Below, in pieces: positions 45,801 to 55,445 of a stretch of 64,000 nt of DNA. A model generated the notes under the pieces. The model was not told the DNA's origin, made no database searches, and worked only from the letters and a program-made list of their open reading frames with translations. The stretch covers positions 62,001-126,000 of the forward strand of contig JAFCMP010000124.1 of the NCBI GenBank assembly GCA_017506865.1. Direction: 5' to 3'. A program made the position numbers and the translations under genes. The first letter of the stretch is position 1, and each line of letters starts with the position of its first letter. The stretch comes from Tribonema minus. Taxonomy: Eukaryota; Sar; Xanthophyceae; Tribonematales; Tribonemataceae.

Positions 45801-46673
45801 CCTGATCACTGACACCACACACAAGTCAAGATTCCGATTCTCACAATATGGCTTGTAGAGTAGAAGTATTGCACAACAATTACAGAATTGATATGCCACG
45901 TGTGAGTAGGCTACATAAGGGTGTAATTGAGTAGTCAAGCGGTGGTGCAACATAGCACAGCCCGTTCACACCTGGTCAGAACTACGCAACAGGTTGGATT
46001 TGGGCATGGTTAGGACAACTTTTCGAATTGCGCGCTAACATGCGTGTGTCCATCAATAGCATACACAATGGCATGAACATTGACAAAATGTATCATGTAT
46101 CAGCAGCGGCACTATATGAGGCACACTCGCAAGGGGGCAGAAGTCAATGTTACATCAGTTTGCCATCTCCGCTGGAATGCGCGTAGCCGTTCCGCTTGCT
46201 AAGGTGATGTATGCACACGCCCTTGTGCTTTCAGCAGCATGCTGAGAGAAGCTGAACAACCAACGCGCCAGGGGCCAGGGCAGTGCCACCATCACAAAGT
46301 CAAGGCTTGCGTACCTTTATGCTGCGCGCAAGGGAGTATGTCTCGACATGATGTATCATGTATCGGCAGCAGCGCGAAGTACATACATGGCACACCTTGA
46401 ATGGGGCTTAAGTCAATATAACAGCGGTGAGAGAAGCAAAACAATTATACCATCAATGGCTTGAGCATTTCTGCCAGAACACAGACGAGGCTTGCATACC
46501 TTTATGCTGCGCGCAAGCGAGTATGTCTCCATAAGCCGCTCATCATCCCCCTGCCCCTCCACCACCCCCGCCACCACCGCTTGCACGCTGGGAAAGTCCG
46601 GGGTCGGAAAGTACGACTGCTGGAAACTGGGAGTGCCTTTTTGGCTGTCGATATTTTGGTAGGATCCTGACAT
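42832..46673 (-). CDS. small multi-pass membrane protein, unrecognised family
   Basis: Five exons close in frame to 199 residues: 46500-46673, 44890-44960, 44011-44064, 43794-43896, 42832-43029. The N-terminal 50 residues are soluble (MSGSYQNIDSQKGTPSFQ, with a Val/Gly-rich stretch). Three or four hydrophobic segments follow: SMIDAILLTFNAVFFWGPLF, ILGNVMLALAWGPACGYY, YLVYYVIKVLTDVGRLFVAG and WSIIPLAIDSYIGRCVYVYC. The tail is short and acidic. A small membrane protein of the ER or endomembranes is likely. The protein has no Mpo1/DUF962 signature and I cannot name the family. Exon phases (0,2,2,0) all match, which supports the model strongly even without a family. Confidence 0.8.
44780..44895 (-). 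repeat. donor-side copy of exon 2, membrane-protein gene
   Basis: On the plus strand, cgctcactcacatgaagcag at about 44789 duplicates the true donor region cgctaactcacatgaagaac at about 44881, about 93 bp apart. The flank cagcatcagtttcacaMaca is also repeated at 44717 and 44811. Confidence 0.75.
46300..46535 (-). repeat. donor-side copy of exon 1, membrane-protein gene
   Basis: The true exon 1 end and donor (plus strand gcttgcatacctttatgctg, then cgcgcaagcgagtatgtctc) is copied about 185 bp further into the intron at 46305-46343. The flank tgtatcatgtatcRgcagc occurs at about 46091 and 46352, suggesting a second, older copy. Confidence 0.9.
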
Positions 46674-48339
46674 GGTGCCTCCCTACGGCGGTATTGCGCA
46701 ATTGAGTGGCCCAGTGAAAGTCCAGAGCTGCAGCCTGTGGAGAGTCACAGAGCACAAGCAGGCTTTGGTGAACGCAACATGAGCGCAGCCGATAATGTCT
46801 TGTGCAGCATCCGTGAGTCGCTGTCAGTAATAGAACGACACAACTGCTCGACAGCGACACAACAGACGATCAGAGCTGATGTCCTGGGTATATATATATC
46901 GTCAAGGACGTGAGTGACAAAACAAATCAACGTCAACGCATTGTTTCATGAGACCCACACCGGCTAGCCAGATATCGCTGGATGAGCCACTGCGTATGAG
47001 CAATTGAATATCTTTTTGACTTCACTCTGCAAAGCAATCGAACGTCGTTCTCCTTCCTGAGTAGAAATACGAAGGGTAGAACTACGAGAGTCCCGTCATC
47101 GGCAATGGACAATGAAAGCGGAAAGGGCTGGTCACAGCAGCCGACATTCACTAGCCATATAGAACACTGACCTTAACCCTTCAGCACGTCGAAGCTTTAA
47201 AACTTCAAGAAGATCTAACCTTGGAAGTTGACAATTCGCGATCGTGTATATATTCGAGCGGATGGATCAGATTGAGTTCAAGTGGATGGAAGAAAACTCG
47301 CCGAGTCCGTTTTGAACTCCAAAGAAGGGTATCTAACCTTGAACTTGATAATCCGCGATTTGTGCTGTCATGACATACTGTATTGATACGTGACAAATTG
47401 ATGCAAGAATTGAGGCAGATTGGGTGCTGGTAACGTTTTCAAAGTTGGCGGTGGGCTGCCACTTGTTCTCAGTCTAATTCTCGCTTAGGACGCGCAAGTG
47501 CCCAGATAGTAGGTATTCAGCTTGCTTCGCATAGTGCAGCAAAAGAGCAGCATTGCTTGCATACTGTACATCAGCGTATGCACAATGTGAGAGATCAGCA
47601 GATGATGGTAAACACCAGAAAAAAAATTCATTATGGTGGCAGCAGCCCTCACCGCATGGATGTGCTTCAGCTGCCCAACGAGTTGTTCGCATGAGGCGCA
47701 TGCGCACTCATGCACTCACTTCGCGCAACATGGGCACAATGCTCAGATTCTTGGGGATCCATGAATTGCACACATTCGTCACTGTGCAGCAGCGCTCAAC
47801 TGCAAGTGCAACGGCTCAGCAGCAGTAGGCTGCAGATGCTGGCGCTGCAGTACTGTAGCAGCTGCTGCGCGTGGCGCTCATTAGAGACGTCACAGCTGCT
47901 GCCATCGCAGCCTGAAAACTTGCTTTGCAGGCCTTGACCGATACCAGTTAATTGGCAGCCGCGCGTCACGGAGATGAGCGCTGCGTTGAGGTGCTCATCG
48001 CTCAACGTTGCCAAGCGGGTTGCTGGCGTACATGGCGGAGCAGTTCTTTGAGTGCATGGCGCTGGCAGCTGCTAGTGGCAACTGCACCAGTCTCGCGCCC
48101 TTTCTTGCGCCGATAGAACAGCTCACTGGCGCACTGCAGCGAACCGCATCGCTGCAGATTGGCAGCGGGCACCGTTTGTTGCACAATCCCCTTGGTGTCC
48201 ATGCGCAGTGCAGGGCTGCATTCACCTGAATTTGACCTGCAGCACATGCCAGCCATTGATTGCTGGACATGCAGCTCTGGACACGTGAGATGGCATGGCC
48301 GCATCGATGTGCTGTTCGTATGACCCCCCCTTTCCCCCT
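46674..48339. other. intergenic, no firm gene
   Basis: Two short direct repeats based on atctaaccttg..ttgacaattcgcgat lie at about 47213-47242 and 47329-47359. The second copy of a dispersed repeat is at 47475-47510. A plus-strand frame at 48008-48229 (MPSGLLAYMAEQFFECMALA) has protein-like composition but no splice partner that I can find. Confidence 0.5.
47475..47510 (+). repeat. dispersed short repeat, copy 2 of 3
   Basis: Contains aattctcgcttaggacgcgc followed by gcccagat. See 24154-24190 and 56625-56662 for the other copies. Confidence 0.8.
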
Positions 48340-51300
48340 CTATTCTTCAGTGCCGCGCCCCCCCGCGTTGGCCTGCGCCTTGGCAGCCTTGCTCATGCCG
48401 CCATTCGCCAGCGCCGCCGCCGCCGCTGCCGCCGCCGCATTCACCGCCGCCGCCGCCGCCTGCTGCTGGTGGTGGTGATGCAACGGCGACGGCAGCAGCG
48501 GTGCCGCACTCAAGCCCGCATAAGTGGGTGGTGGAAAGGCAGCGTGCTGCGCAAGATGAGGTTGGTGTGGCGGGACCAGGGGGTTTTGGTGGTACAGGGG
48601 TGCGGGGGGGGGGCGCGGCGTGCGCTCCGCAGTGATGGTCGCAGCGTAGAGGCTGCTGAGGAACTTGACGTGGGCGGTGAGGTGGGTGCGCTCTGTCATG
48701 TTGCAGCCGCGCACCGCCTGGCTCACGGACAAACGAGGGGCACCAGCAGAGGACCATGAGCGCACATGGAATCGCGTCGTGCAGCAGACTTAGAGAATCA
48801 TTGGCAATTTCTCTTTCTTGTAGTGTGGAAGGGTAACGAACAGTACAACGCCGAGGCAAACGGATTTGCTTTCTTTGTGCATGTGGCACCGCCTGCTGTG
48901 CAGCAGAGAACGGCCCCGGCAACAGGGGAAACGGTAGGGTGCATCGACGGTGAGCAAAAGAGCAGGGGCCATGGCTGCAGCGAGCTGCAGTCTGCAGACA
49001 AGTGCTGCAGCATTCGAAGCTGCGTCCACAACATTCATGTACACGTCAGCACAGCAGATTTTGCTGCAAGGCACTGCGGTGAGAGCAATTTGAAGTGTGT
49101 TATTGTTGTACAATGACACGGGTAAGTGCCCTCGTGTAACCCAGCTCAGCTGCCATGACAGATCATAGGGACACAACATGGCTGTACAGTACAGCAGCGT
49201 TTGCTGCAAGGCATTCTGGTGAGGGCGATTTGGGGGGTGTTGCTGTACAAAAACACTGGCGTGCGCACAGCACATTCAGACAAAGCACAGTAACGTTACG
49301 GGGCACACCTGTTTGCCCGTTTGTTGCGATCAGAGCTTGTGCACCAGAGGTCTCGCGGACTTTCACACACAACTCGGGTTAGGATTGGGGGTATATGTGC
49401 CCGCACTGTTGCTTTGTGTTGTCTGCGTCAGCTGTGCACACGCCAGCATCATTGTCAAACAAATTACTCCACTCCACACCGCCCTCAACAGGATGCCTTG
49501 CACCAAAAGTGCTGCACAATAGCAATAGATGTTGGTTTACCTACCTAAGCGCTTTGGGCACCCTGAGCACTGGCGCACCAGTGCCCCCATGGCCACGTAC
49601 TCTCTTCCACGAAATGCCCTTAGTCAAGACTAGAACTGAGGGTTTGTTCCTTGCGCGTGCTTTCCACGTTGTTGCAGCTGCAGTTTGTTAAAGACTAAGT
49701 GTTGTAACTGTAATCAGCTCTTATGCCCTTGTGCAACTCAACTGCAGCTGCGATGAAAAATCACAGAGCCCGGTTTGAAGCACATGCGAATAACGCTCTT
49801 CTTGTTCAGGCCTCTTGCATGCAGTGCAATTGTGACAGTGCTGGTTTGGCTTTGAGGTCCTACCCTCGTTGTGCACTTAACCACAGTTGTGCACTTAACC
49901 AAAGTTAGCACTGACTCTAACCCTAATCCTAAACCTAGTCCCTGATCTCAGACCTCCACCGGCCCTAACCCTAACCCTATCCCTAGCTGTGCTCACCGCA
50001 TCCAGGCTGAGGTAGAGAAGGGCGTGAGCAACAGAATTGAGCTCCCTTTCCTGCAGTGACACAGGCGGCAGCAGAGACGTTAGCGTTACTGCACATCATT
50101 CCTCCATAAAAACATGTCCTTCAGAGTGTATGTACTTAGTGACGCACAGACACGATGACGCTCAGCAACATATGCTCACACACACAAGGAGCGCCGATGC
50201 ACTCTATCCCTTCAAGTCGCAGCTGAACATCACGCTGCCACATGTTTTTAACACACACCTAACCCTAACCCCAAGTCACCAAGTGAGCCAGAGTCTGCTT
50301 GTTCCTTCTTCTTGAAAAAGTACAGGCTTGCTCCTGTGGGCAGGCGTGCAAGACAGACAACAAACACCCAAACTGTTACCCTAACTAAAACTAAACTCGA
50401 AATTTAACTCAACACCTTTGTCGGTCCTCTGTGTCAATGCTATAGTAGCAATATTATATATATATATTATTTTTTTTCTGGTCCACTCCGCCGTAATGAT
50501 GATCAGCAGCAACGCTCACCCTAACCTTACCCCCACTCTCATCTCAGCAAGCGAGTAAACTACCATTTGCTTTTCTCGCTGAGCACTTCAGCGCCCACAA
50601 AACCCCCTCAGCAAAAACGTGAATCTACTTGTTAGTATACGGTGCTGGCTTGCGGTCTCCTACGAGATTCGTGCAAACCCTTAACTGCACTGCGCAGTTG
50701 CAAAATGAAAAGCACTTGCATTTTTTTGCACTGGCACCTGGTTGCATCTTTCACCTTTCACAACAAACACTCACCCCCGCGATAACGTTGACGACTTGAA
50801 TTTTGGCTTTCTGGAAGAAACCCGCCGTCAGTGCGGCCCATAGCTTGCGTAATGTGTCGGGCCTGGCAGCGGCGTTGTCCTTAATTGTCTCTGGGGGAAG
50901 CCTGTGGGAGCACGGTGGTCACGATGGCCGCAGCCAAACACGTTGAACTTAAGCTACACTTCAAGCACCAGAGACTTGAATTCAAGTGTGATCAACAACA
51001 CGCAAAGATGCCATTGAAGCTGAAAGCGTTACAAGCGCAGTCATGAGGTAGGCTTGACTGTTGCTGAGCAACGAGTCAATGCGGCGTATCATGCTTTTCG
51101 CCGAAGGTAGGACAAAACTCAGGCAGCGACGGGCGAGACACTACAGAAGAACTCGCATCAGAGCGGGGGAGGAAGCTCTGCATGATGACATGATGACAAA
51201 ATAGGCAGTGTGATCCTTGGTTGCGCACCGTTTCAAAAAGTTCCATGACCTGGTCTGACTGGGACAAAACAATACCATTCAACACACATTGGAAGATGTT

Positions 51301-52867
51301 TTCAACTTGAAGTTCATGGATGAGCTGCGACGGGGGGTGCCCTACACTACTGGGGCCAGTGAGGATCGCCACCTCAACGTACTTCAAGGCCAAATTCCTC
51401 ATGGGAGGTGCGCATTCGAGCGGGTGCATAATGTACAAATCTGAAACGCATGGGCTTCTTGACAGAGCGCATACTAGCTGTAGCAGTGCATACATTGAAC
51501 ATGTTCATGTTCAGCTTGAACACGTTGGCATATATATACTATACATACTGCCAAAACCATGTATGATGAATTGCACGTACGCTCAAATCTAACGAGATGC
51601 ACAGATGCACACACCGACTGGCATGGACATCGTTGGACATGGTAATGTTCACCTTGCACACATTGGCATGTGTATACCATACATACGTCGCTATCTACAA
51701 GCATGTATGAATTGCAAACGAATACGTTTACATCCACCGAGTGAGTTGCACGTATGCACACACCTGTCCGTCATGGAATCCGTTGATCATGTTCAGGGTT
51801 AGGGTGAGGGTTTGGGCTAACCCTAACCCTCCCTACACATACTTCACTCAAGTATATCTTTGTGAACAAATAAGCATGTTGTGAATCGCAAGTACCTACG
51901 TTCAGATCTAAAGAGTGGGTTGCACTTATGCACGCACCTGTCCGTAATGGAATCCGCCGCTGCGAGCACGTACTGTACGGAGCGGTGCAGGCCCGGGGGA
52001 TCATCAGGTTGGCAGCGCTGCGCGGCAAAAGCCCCCGCAAGAATGCGACGCATGACGCGCGCTGCCATGACTGCCTGTGGGCTGTTACGACTGTTAGCGT
52101 CTTTGTCAAAGTAGGGGTCTGTGTCTTCGATGCCCCAGTTGGCAGCGGCTGCGGTGGCAGCAGCGGGGGTGGGGGAGGGGGGCAGCAAGGGGGGTAGGGC
52201 GGGGTTGTTTAGCTGCTGTAGTAGCATGTGTTGCCGCCGCAGTGTCTCTGTGAGCGTTAATGCGAGCGTGCGTGGTTCAGCAAGTTGAAGCGCAACTGAG
52301 TTGGTGCTACCCAAACTCATTACTTCAGAGCAAGACTTCACAACGCTGTGCGACTTGAAGATGAAAAAAAATTGAAGTATTCAGAAGTATATGGTGCCTC
52401 CAGCATCCACGACCTCCTGAGCATGGGCCCCAGACTCTTCAAAGGCACTTCGTACTGCTGCGAAATCTTCACAGCGCTGTGCAACTCGAAGATGCATAGA
52501 CGATTTAAGGAAAAAACATAGGCAGCTTGAGGATGAATACACAATTCAAGAACAGCTTAAATACATTCTTGCTGAAATAGAACGATATGGTATGTACCTC
52601 CAGCTTTCACGAGCTCTTGCACGGGGCCCAAACTCGTTTCTCAAGAGCAACAATCTCACAACGCTGTGCAACTTGAAGTTGCATACATGAGGAAAAGCAT
52701 ATAGTACCTCCAGCTTCCACGAGCTCTCGGGCACGGGGCCCAAACTCTGCAAGAGCGGCCTCGTACTGCTGCCACCACAGCTTCATTGGCTCGTTGCCAC
52801 GGATGTCGCGAATGACGTCTCGCGCGGTCTTGGCCAGATACCCCCAGCGTTTGGCGAGTGTCTCCCT
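48340..52867 (-). CDS. unrecognised intron-rich gene, 3' exons
   Basis: Five exons join with matching phases: 52708-52867, 51938-52322, 50775-50901, 49997-50050 and 48340-48717 (stop at 48340). They encode about 368 residues of the C-terminal part. Segments include TLAKRWGYLAKTARDVIRDI, KLWWQQYEAALAEFGPRARE, a Leu-rich helix LALTLTETLRRQHMLLQQLN, WGIEDTDPYFDKD, AARVMRRILAGAFAAQRCQ, LRKLWAALTAGFFQKAKIQV and a His/Pro/Gln/Ala-rich end (HHHHQQQAAAAAVNAAAAA). It is mostly helical, which suggests an alpha-helical scaffold or adaptor. The first listed exon begins in phase 0, so at least one upstream exon exists; a candidate with TQTVQLYDLCREMLSER lies at about 53650-53711. It may be the 3' part of the gene at 55.4-60.6 kb. 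No function is assigned. Confidence 0.65.
51600..51975 (-). repeat. donor-side copies of the 51.9-kb exon
   Basis: On the plus strand, the true donor region (tgcacttatgcacgcacctg, then tccgtaatggaatcc) is preceded by copies at about 51747-51785 (gcacgtatgcacacacctgt) and about 51602-51640, roughly 180 and 330 bp away. A TTAGGG-type tract lies between them at about 51797-51832. Confidence 0.88.
52375..52760 (-). repeat. donor-side copies of the 52.7-kb exon
   Basis: Plus-strand copies of the exon end and donor (tacctccagcttccacgagc, then ggggcccaaactc) lie at the true site 52700-52750, at about 52590-52640 and at about 52388-52435. Between them acaacgctgtgcaacttgaa is repeated three times. 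Confidence 0.92.
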
Positions 52868-53660
52868 GCATGTGTCACAGTTGTATGGTGACAGTCATAC
52901 AGTCAGGTTACGATATGAGGTTGAGGGTTTCTGGTACTGCAAGTATGAATGAGGATTGGAGAAAGGACATTGCAAGTGACATATTGCGATAGTTTGGCCA
53001 GGTACCGCCAGAGTTTGGCGAGCGTCTCTCACTCTGCATGAGTTGGGCAGAGCATGAATGCTTCATGAATGAATGCTTCATGAATGCTTCATGGTCAGGT
53101 TGCAGTCAAAAGGAGAGGGGTTGCTATTGATGGGGATTGGAATAGGGTAGGGTTGGAAAAAAGACATGGCGAATGACGTCTCGAGCCGTCTTGGGCAGGT
53201 GCCCTCAGGTGACTCCCTGCACGAGTCACAGTTATATGGTCAAGTTGTCGTCTGAGGTCGAGAGTTCAAAGTATGACCAAGGGTTGGAGAAAGGACATCA
53301 AATGATAAACCGCATCGCGCCGTGTGGAATGGCGCAAATCCAGCACTTGCTGAGCATCTCCCCACGCGAGTTGAGCACAGGGTCAGGATTCAAGTTTGCG
53401 CGAATTGCAGCATGAAGTTGTGTACTGCAACGGACGCACTGCACATGATGTCTTGCGCAGTCTTGCCAGGTGGCCCCAGCGCTTGCTGGGAGTCTCCCCG
53501 CATATATCATAGCGCATGGCAGGCAAGCACAAATTCCAATATTGCAGGAACACAATTAAACGAGGTGAGGTCGAGCCAACGGTCAGAAGAAGAATATAGC
53601 AAGCGCGGTCTTGGCCAGGTTAGGGGTAGGGTTAGCGCTCGCTGAGCATCTCCCTGCACA
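52812..53660 (-). repeat. acceptor-side copies of the 52.8-kb exon
   Basis: Beyond the true acceptor at 52867-52870 the start of this exon and its acceptor recur on the plus strand near 52996-53040, 53168-53231, 53446-53505 and 53604-53660. Each has versions of gacgtctcgcgcggtcttgg and ctccctgcat. A TTAGGG-type tract interrupts the last copy at 53619-53635. Confidence 0.9.
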
Positions 53661-53959
53661 GATCGTAGAGTTGCACGGTTTGTGTCCTGGTAGTGCCTAC
53701 GAGTCGCACAACCGTTTTCACCGTGCAGCAGCAGCATCACCACGGGTGGGCCTTGTTCTTTCGTCCTTTTCATTTTATTTTTTTTACGTTTTTTTAGAAA
53801 ATAATGAAATATTATTAAAATATGTATTTTTTTCTGCCAGATGAGCTGTCGGTACATCCCGATGGCGCTTTCTATAGGGCTTTGCGCCATCCGCAGCCGC
53901 AGCGTTGCTGGCGGTGACCGCGTCCCTGTGCCGCATCCGCGGCGGGGCGCAGCGGCCGC

Positions 53960-54125
53960 CAGCTCGAGTTCAAGTGGGAGGAGGAGTACATGGGTGATGC
54001 GGCGGCGGACCACAACGACGTCGTGACGGAGCAGGCGTGTCTGCTGGACGACCTCGACCTAGACCGTCAGGGGCGGCCCGTGACCAGCAAGTATCAGCTG
54101 CGCGCGGAGCGGTTCGGAGCATGTG
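53960..54125 (+). CDS. candidate isolated exon, unrecognised
   Basis: A plus-strand frame reads [20 protein letters not shown], then [20 protein letters not shown] and [13 protein letters not shown]. It has a convincing acidic, protein-like composition and is preceded by possible acceptors (gcgcag, gccgccag). No neighbouring exon could be joined. It sits just upstream of the eS27 start on the same strand, so it might be the 3' end of a separate gene or a stranded fragment. Confidence 0.35.
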
Positions 54126-54152
54126 TCCGCTGCCCGCCCCCCCCCAGCCACC

Positions 54153-54320
54153 ATGCCTCGCGACCTCTTGCACCCCTCCGCTGCTAAGGAGAAAGCGGAT
54201 GCACAACCTAACCCTAACCCTAACCCTAAGCGGATGCACAAGCTGAAGCGCCTTGTACAGAGCCCACATAGCTCTTTTATGGGCGTTAAGTGCCCCGGCT
54301 GCTTCAACATCACCACAGTT
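54153..54320 (+). pseudogene. RPS27: ribosomal protein eS27 5' portion, interrupted and apparently truncated
   Basis: The frame begins [14 protein letters not shown] and resumes [20 protein letters not shown] then CFNITT, unmistakably the N-terminal half of eS27, a zinc-binding small-subunit protein (the first CxxC pair is visible). A telomere-repeat insert adds about 12 residues ([12 protein letters not shown]). After ITT the family sequence stops: there is a possible donor GTTGGT at 54318, but I find no exon carrying the second half with its CxxC and GGKARL motif in the following 2 kb. Either the gene is broken or its remaining exons are further away. If it is the only copy in the genome, it must be functional and spliced; otherwise a duplicated fragment is likelier. 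Confidence 0.7.
54190..54245 (+). repeat. telomere-repeat insertion with flanking direct repeat
   Basis: Almost four units of CCTAAC lie between two copies of aagcggatgcacaa. The direct repeat flanking telomeric sequence inside an exon looks like a break repaired with telomere addition and a short duplication. Confidence 0.9.
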
Positions 54321-54960
54321 GGTTCCGCTACAGACGGCCAGGTTCGAATCCAGTTCGAGGCAGGTTTTTTCCTTTGCGCCCAGACCGGCCACCCATAAGA
54401 CTCATGAATCCCCCACGTGAGATCCCCGACCGTTCACCTCCAGCAGCCACCCGATCAGTCACTTCGAGGCGCGTTGCACGAACTTCAAGCTTAATTAACA
54501 AACTTCAAGCGTAATAGCCGCGACTTCCAAAGGACCGGCCAGATCGCGTTGGCACGAAGCTGTAATAGCCGCAATGTGCAGCCCCATCGGTGGCTTGAGG
54601 GACCAAGCCCCAAGGTAATGGGGGGGGGAATGTGGTATCCTGGCACCCCAGAAGGGGACGGCTGCCCTGCCAAGTGTGCACAAGCTTTTTAGCTCAGCGT
54701 TCAGTAAAGCCAGGAGCACCACAGCCGGCAGACAGACTGCAATACAATCACTCTGGGAGCACACGGCTGGCGTCATCTTCATGTACCTTCTGGCGGCGTA
54801 CAGCATCATGCATCATGCTAGATCGGCACATGGCACCAGTCACAGTCCAGGGGTCACGGGCAAGGGGCAAGGGTTAGGCTAACCCTACGTTGGGATGCAG
54901 CACCCACTGCTGGCAACATCTAGCATATCGCAAAATCCAGCATATTGCTAGATGTCTACA

Positions 54961-55138
54961 TGTGGAAACAAATCAAAAGATCGTAGAGCTCTAGGTCAAG
55001 GGATGGTTAGCCGCAAGTGCCTTCCACCAATAACCGTGGTCGCCGCTGCTGCAGCAATTGGCCACGAGTCAAACAGTACCACCATATCCACTTAGTCAGC
55101 AAGACTTCTGTGTGCAACCTTTTGGCGTTCGAGGCATA
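54961..55138. repeat. about 180-bp direct repeat, copy A
   Basis: Shares agatcgtagagctctagg, gtgccttccaccaataaccg and gacttctgtgtgcaa with 56975-57158, in the same order and orientation. On the minus strand both could encode LLLQHRRPRLLVEGT-like peptide. The 25-bp end also matches, inverted, 20818-20845. Confidence 0.85.
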
Positions 55139-55144
55139 TATTGC

Positions 55145-55445
55145 GTCAGTAACCCTTAACCCTAACCCTAATCCTAACACACTCACTGCAGCTTGACGCC
55201 ATCGATGTTTGTATGTCACTTACATACGTTTATATATACATACAGCGCCAGTGACCCTTAACCCTAGCGCTAACCCTAACCCTCATGCAGCACTCACTGC
55301 AGCTTGACGCCATCGATGTTTGCAAGTCACATACCTACGTTTATGTATATACATACATCGCGTCAGTAGCCCTTAACCCTAACCATGCATCGCGTCAGTA
55401 ACCCTTAACCCTAACCGTAACCCCAATGCAGCACTCACTGCAGCT
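55145..55445 (-). repeat. donor-side copies of the 55.5-kb exon with telomere tracts
   Basis: On the plus strand cactcactgcagcttgacgc occurs three times, with exon-intron junctions at 55187, 55298 and 55439 (true). Each copy is preceded by gcgtcagtaacccttaaccc and a CCCTAA tract and followed by versions of catcgatgtttg. Confidence 0.94.

Noticed and set aside
52708..53711. Assignment of the 48-53 kb gene to Integrator subunit 3 or symplekin
   Set aside because: Isolated segments looked similar, but the order of the following exons did not match either family, so no name was given.
54330..54360. tRNA gene suggested by the B-box-like string ggttcgaatcc
   Set aside because: The flanking bases do not form a T-stem, no A box or cloverleaf lies upstream, and the sequence continues the frame after the eS27 fragment.
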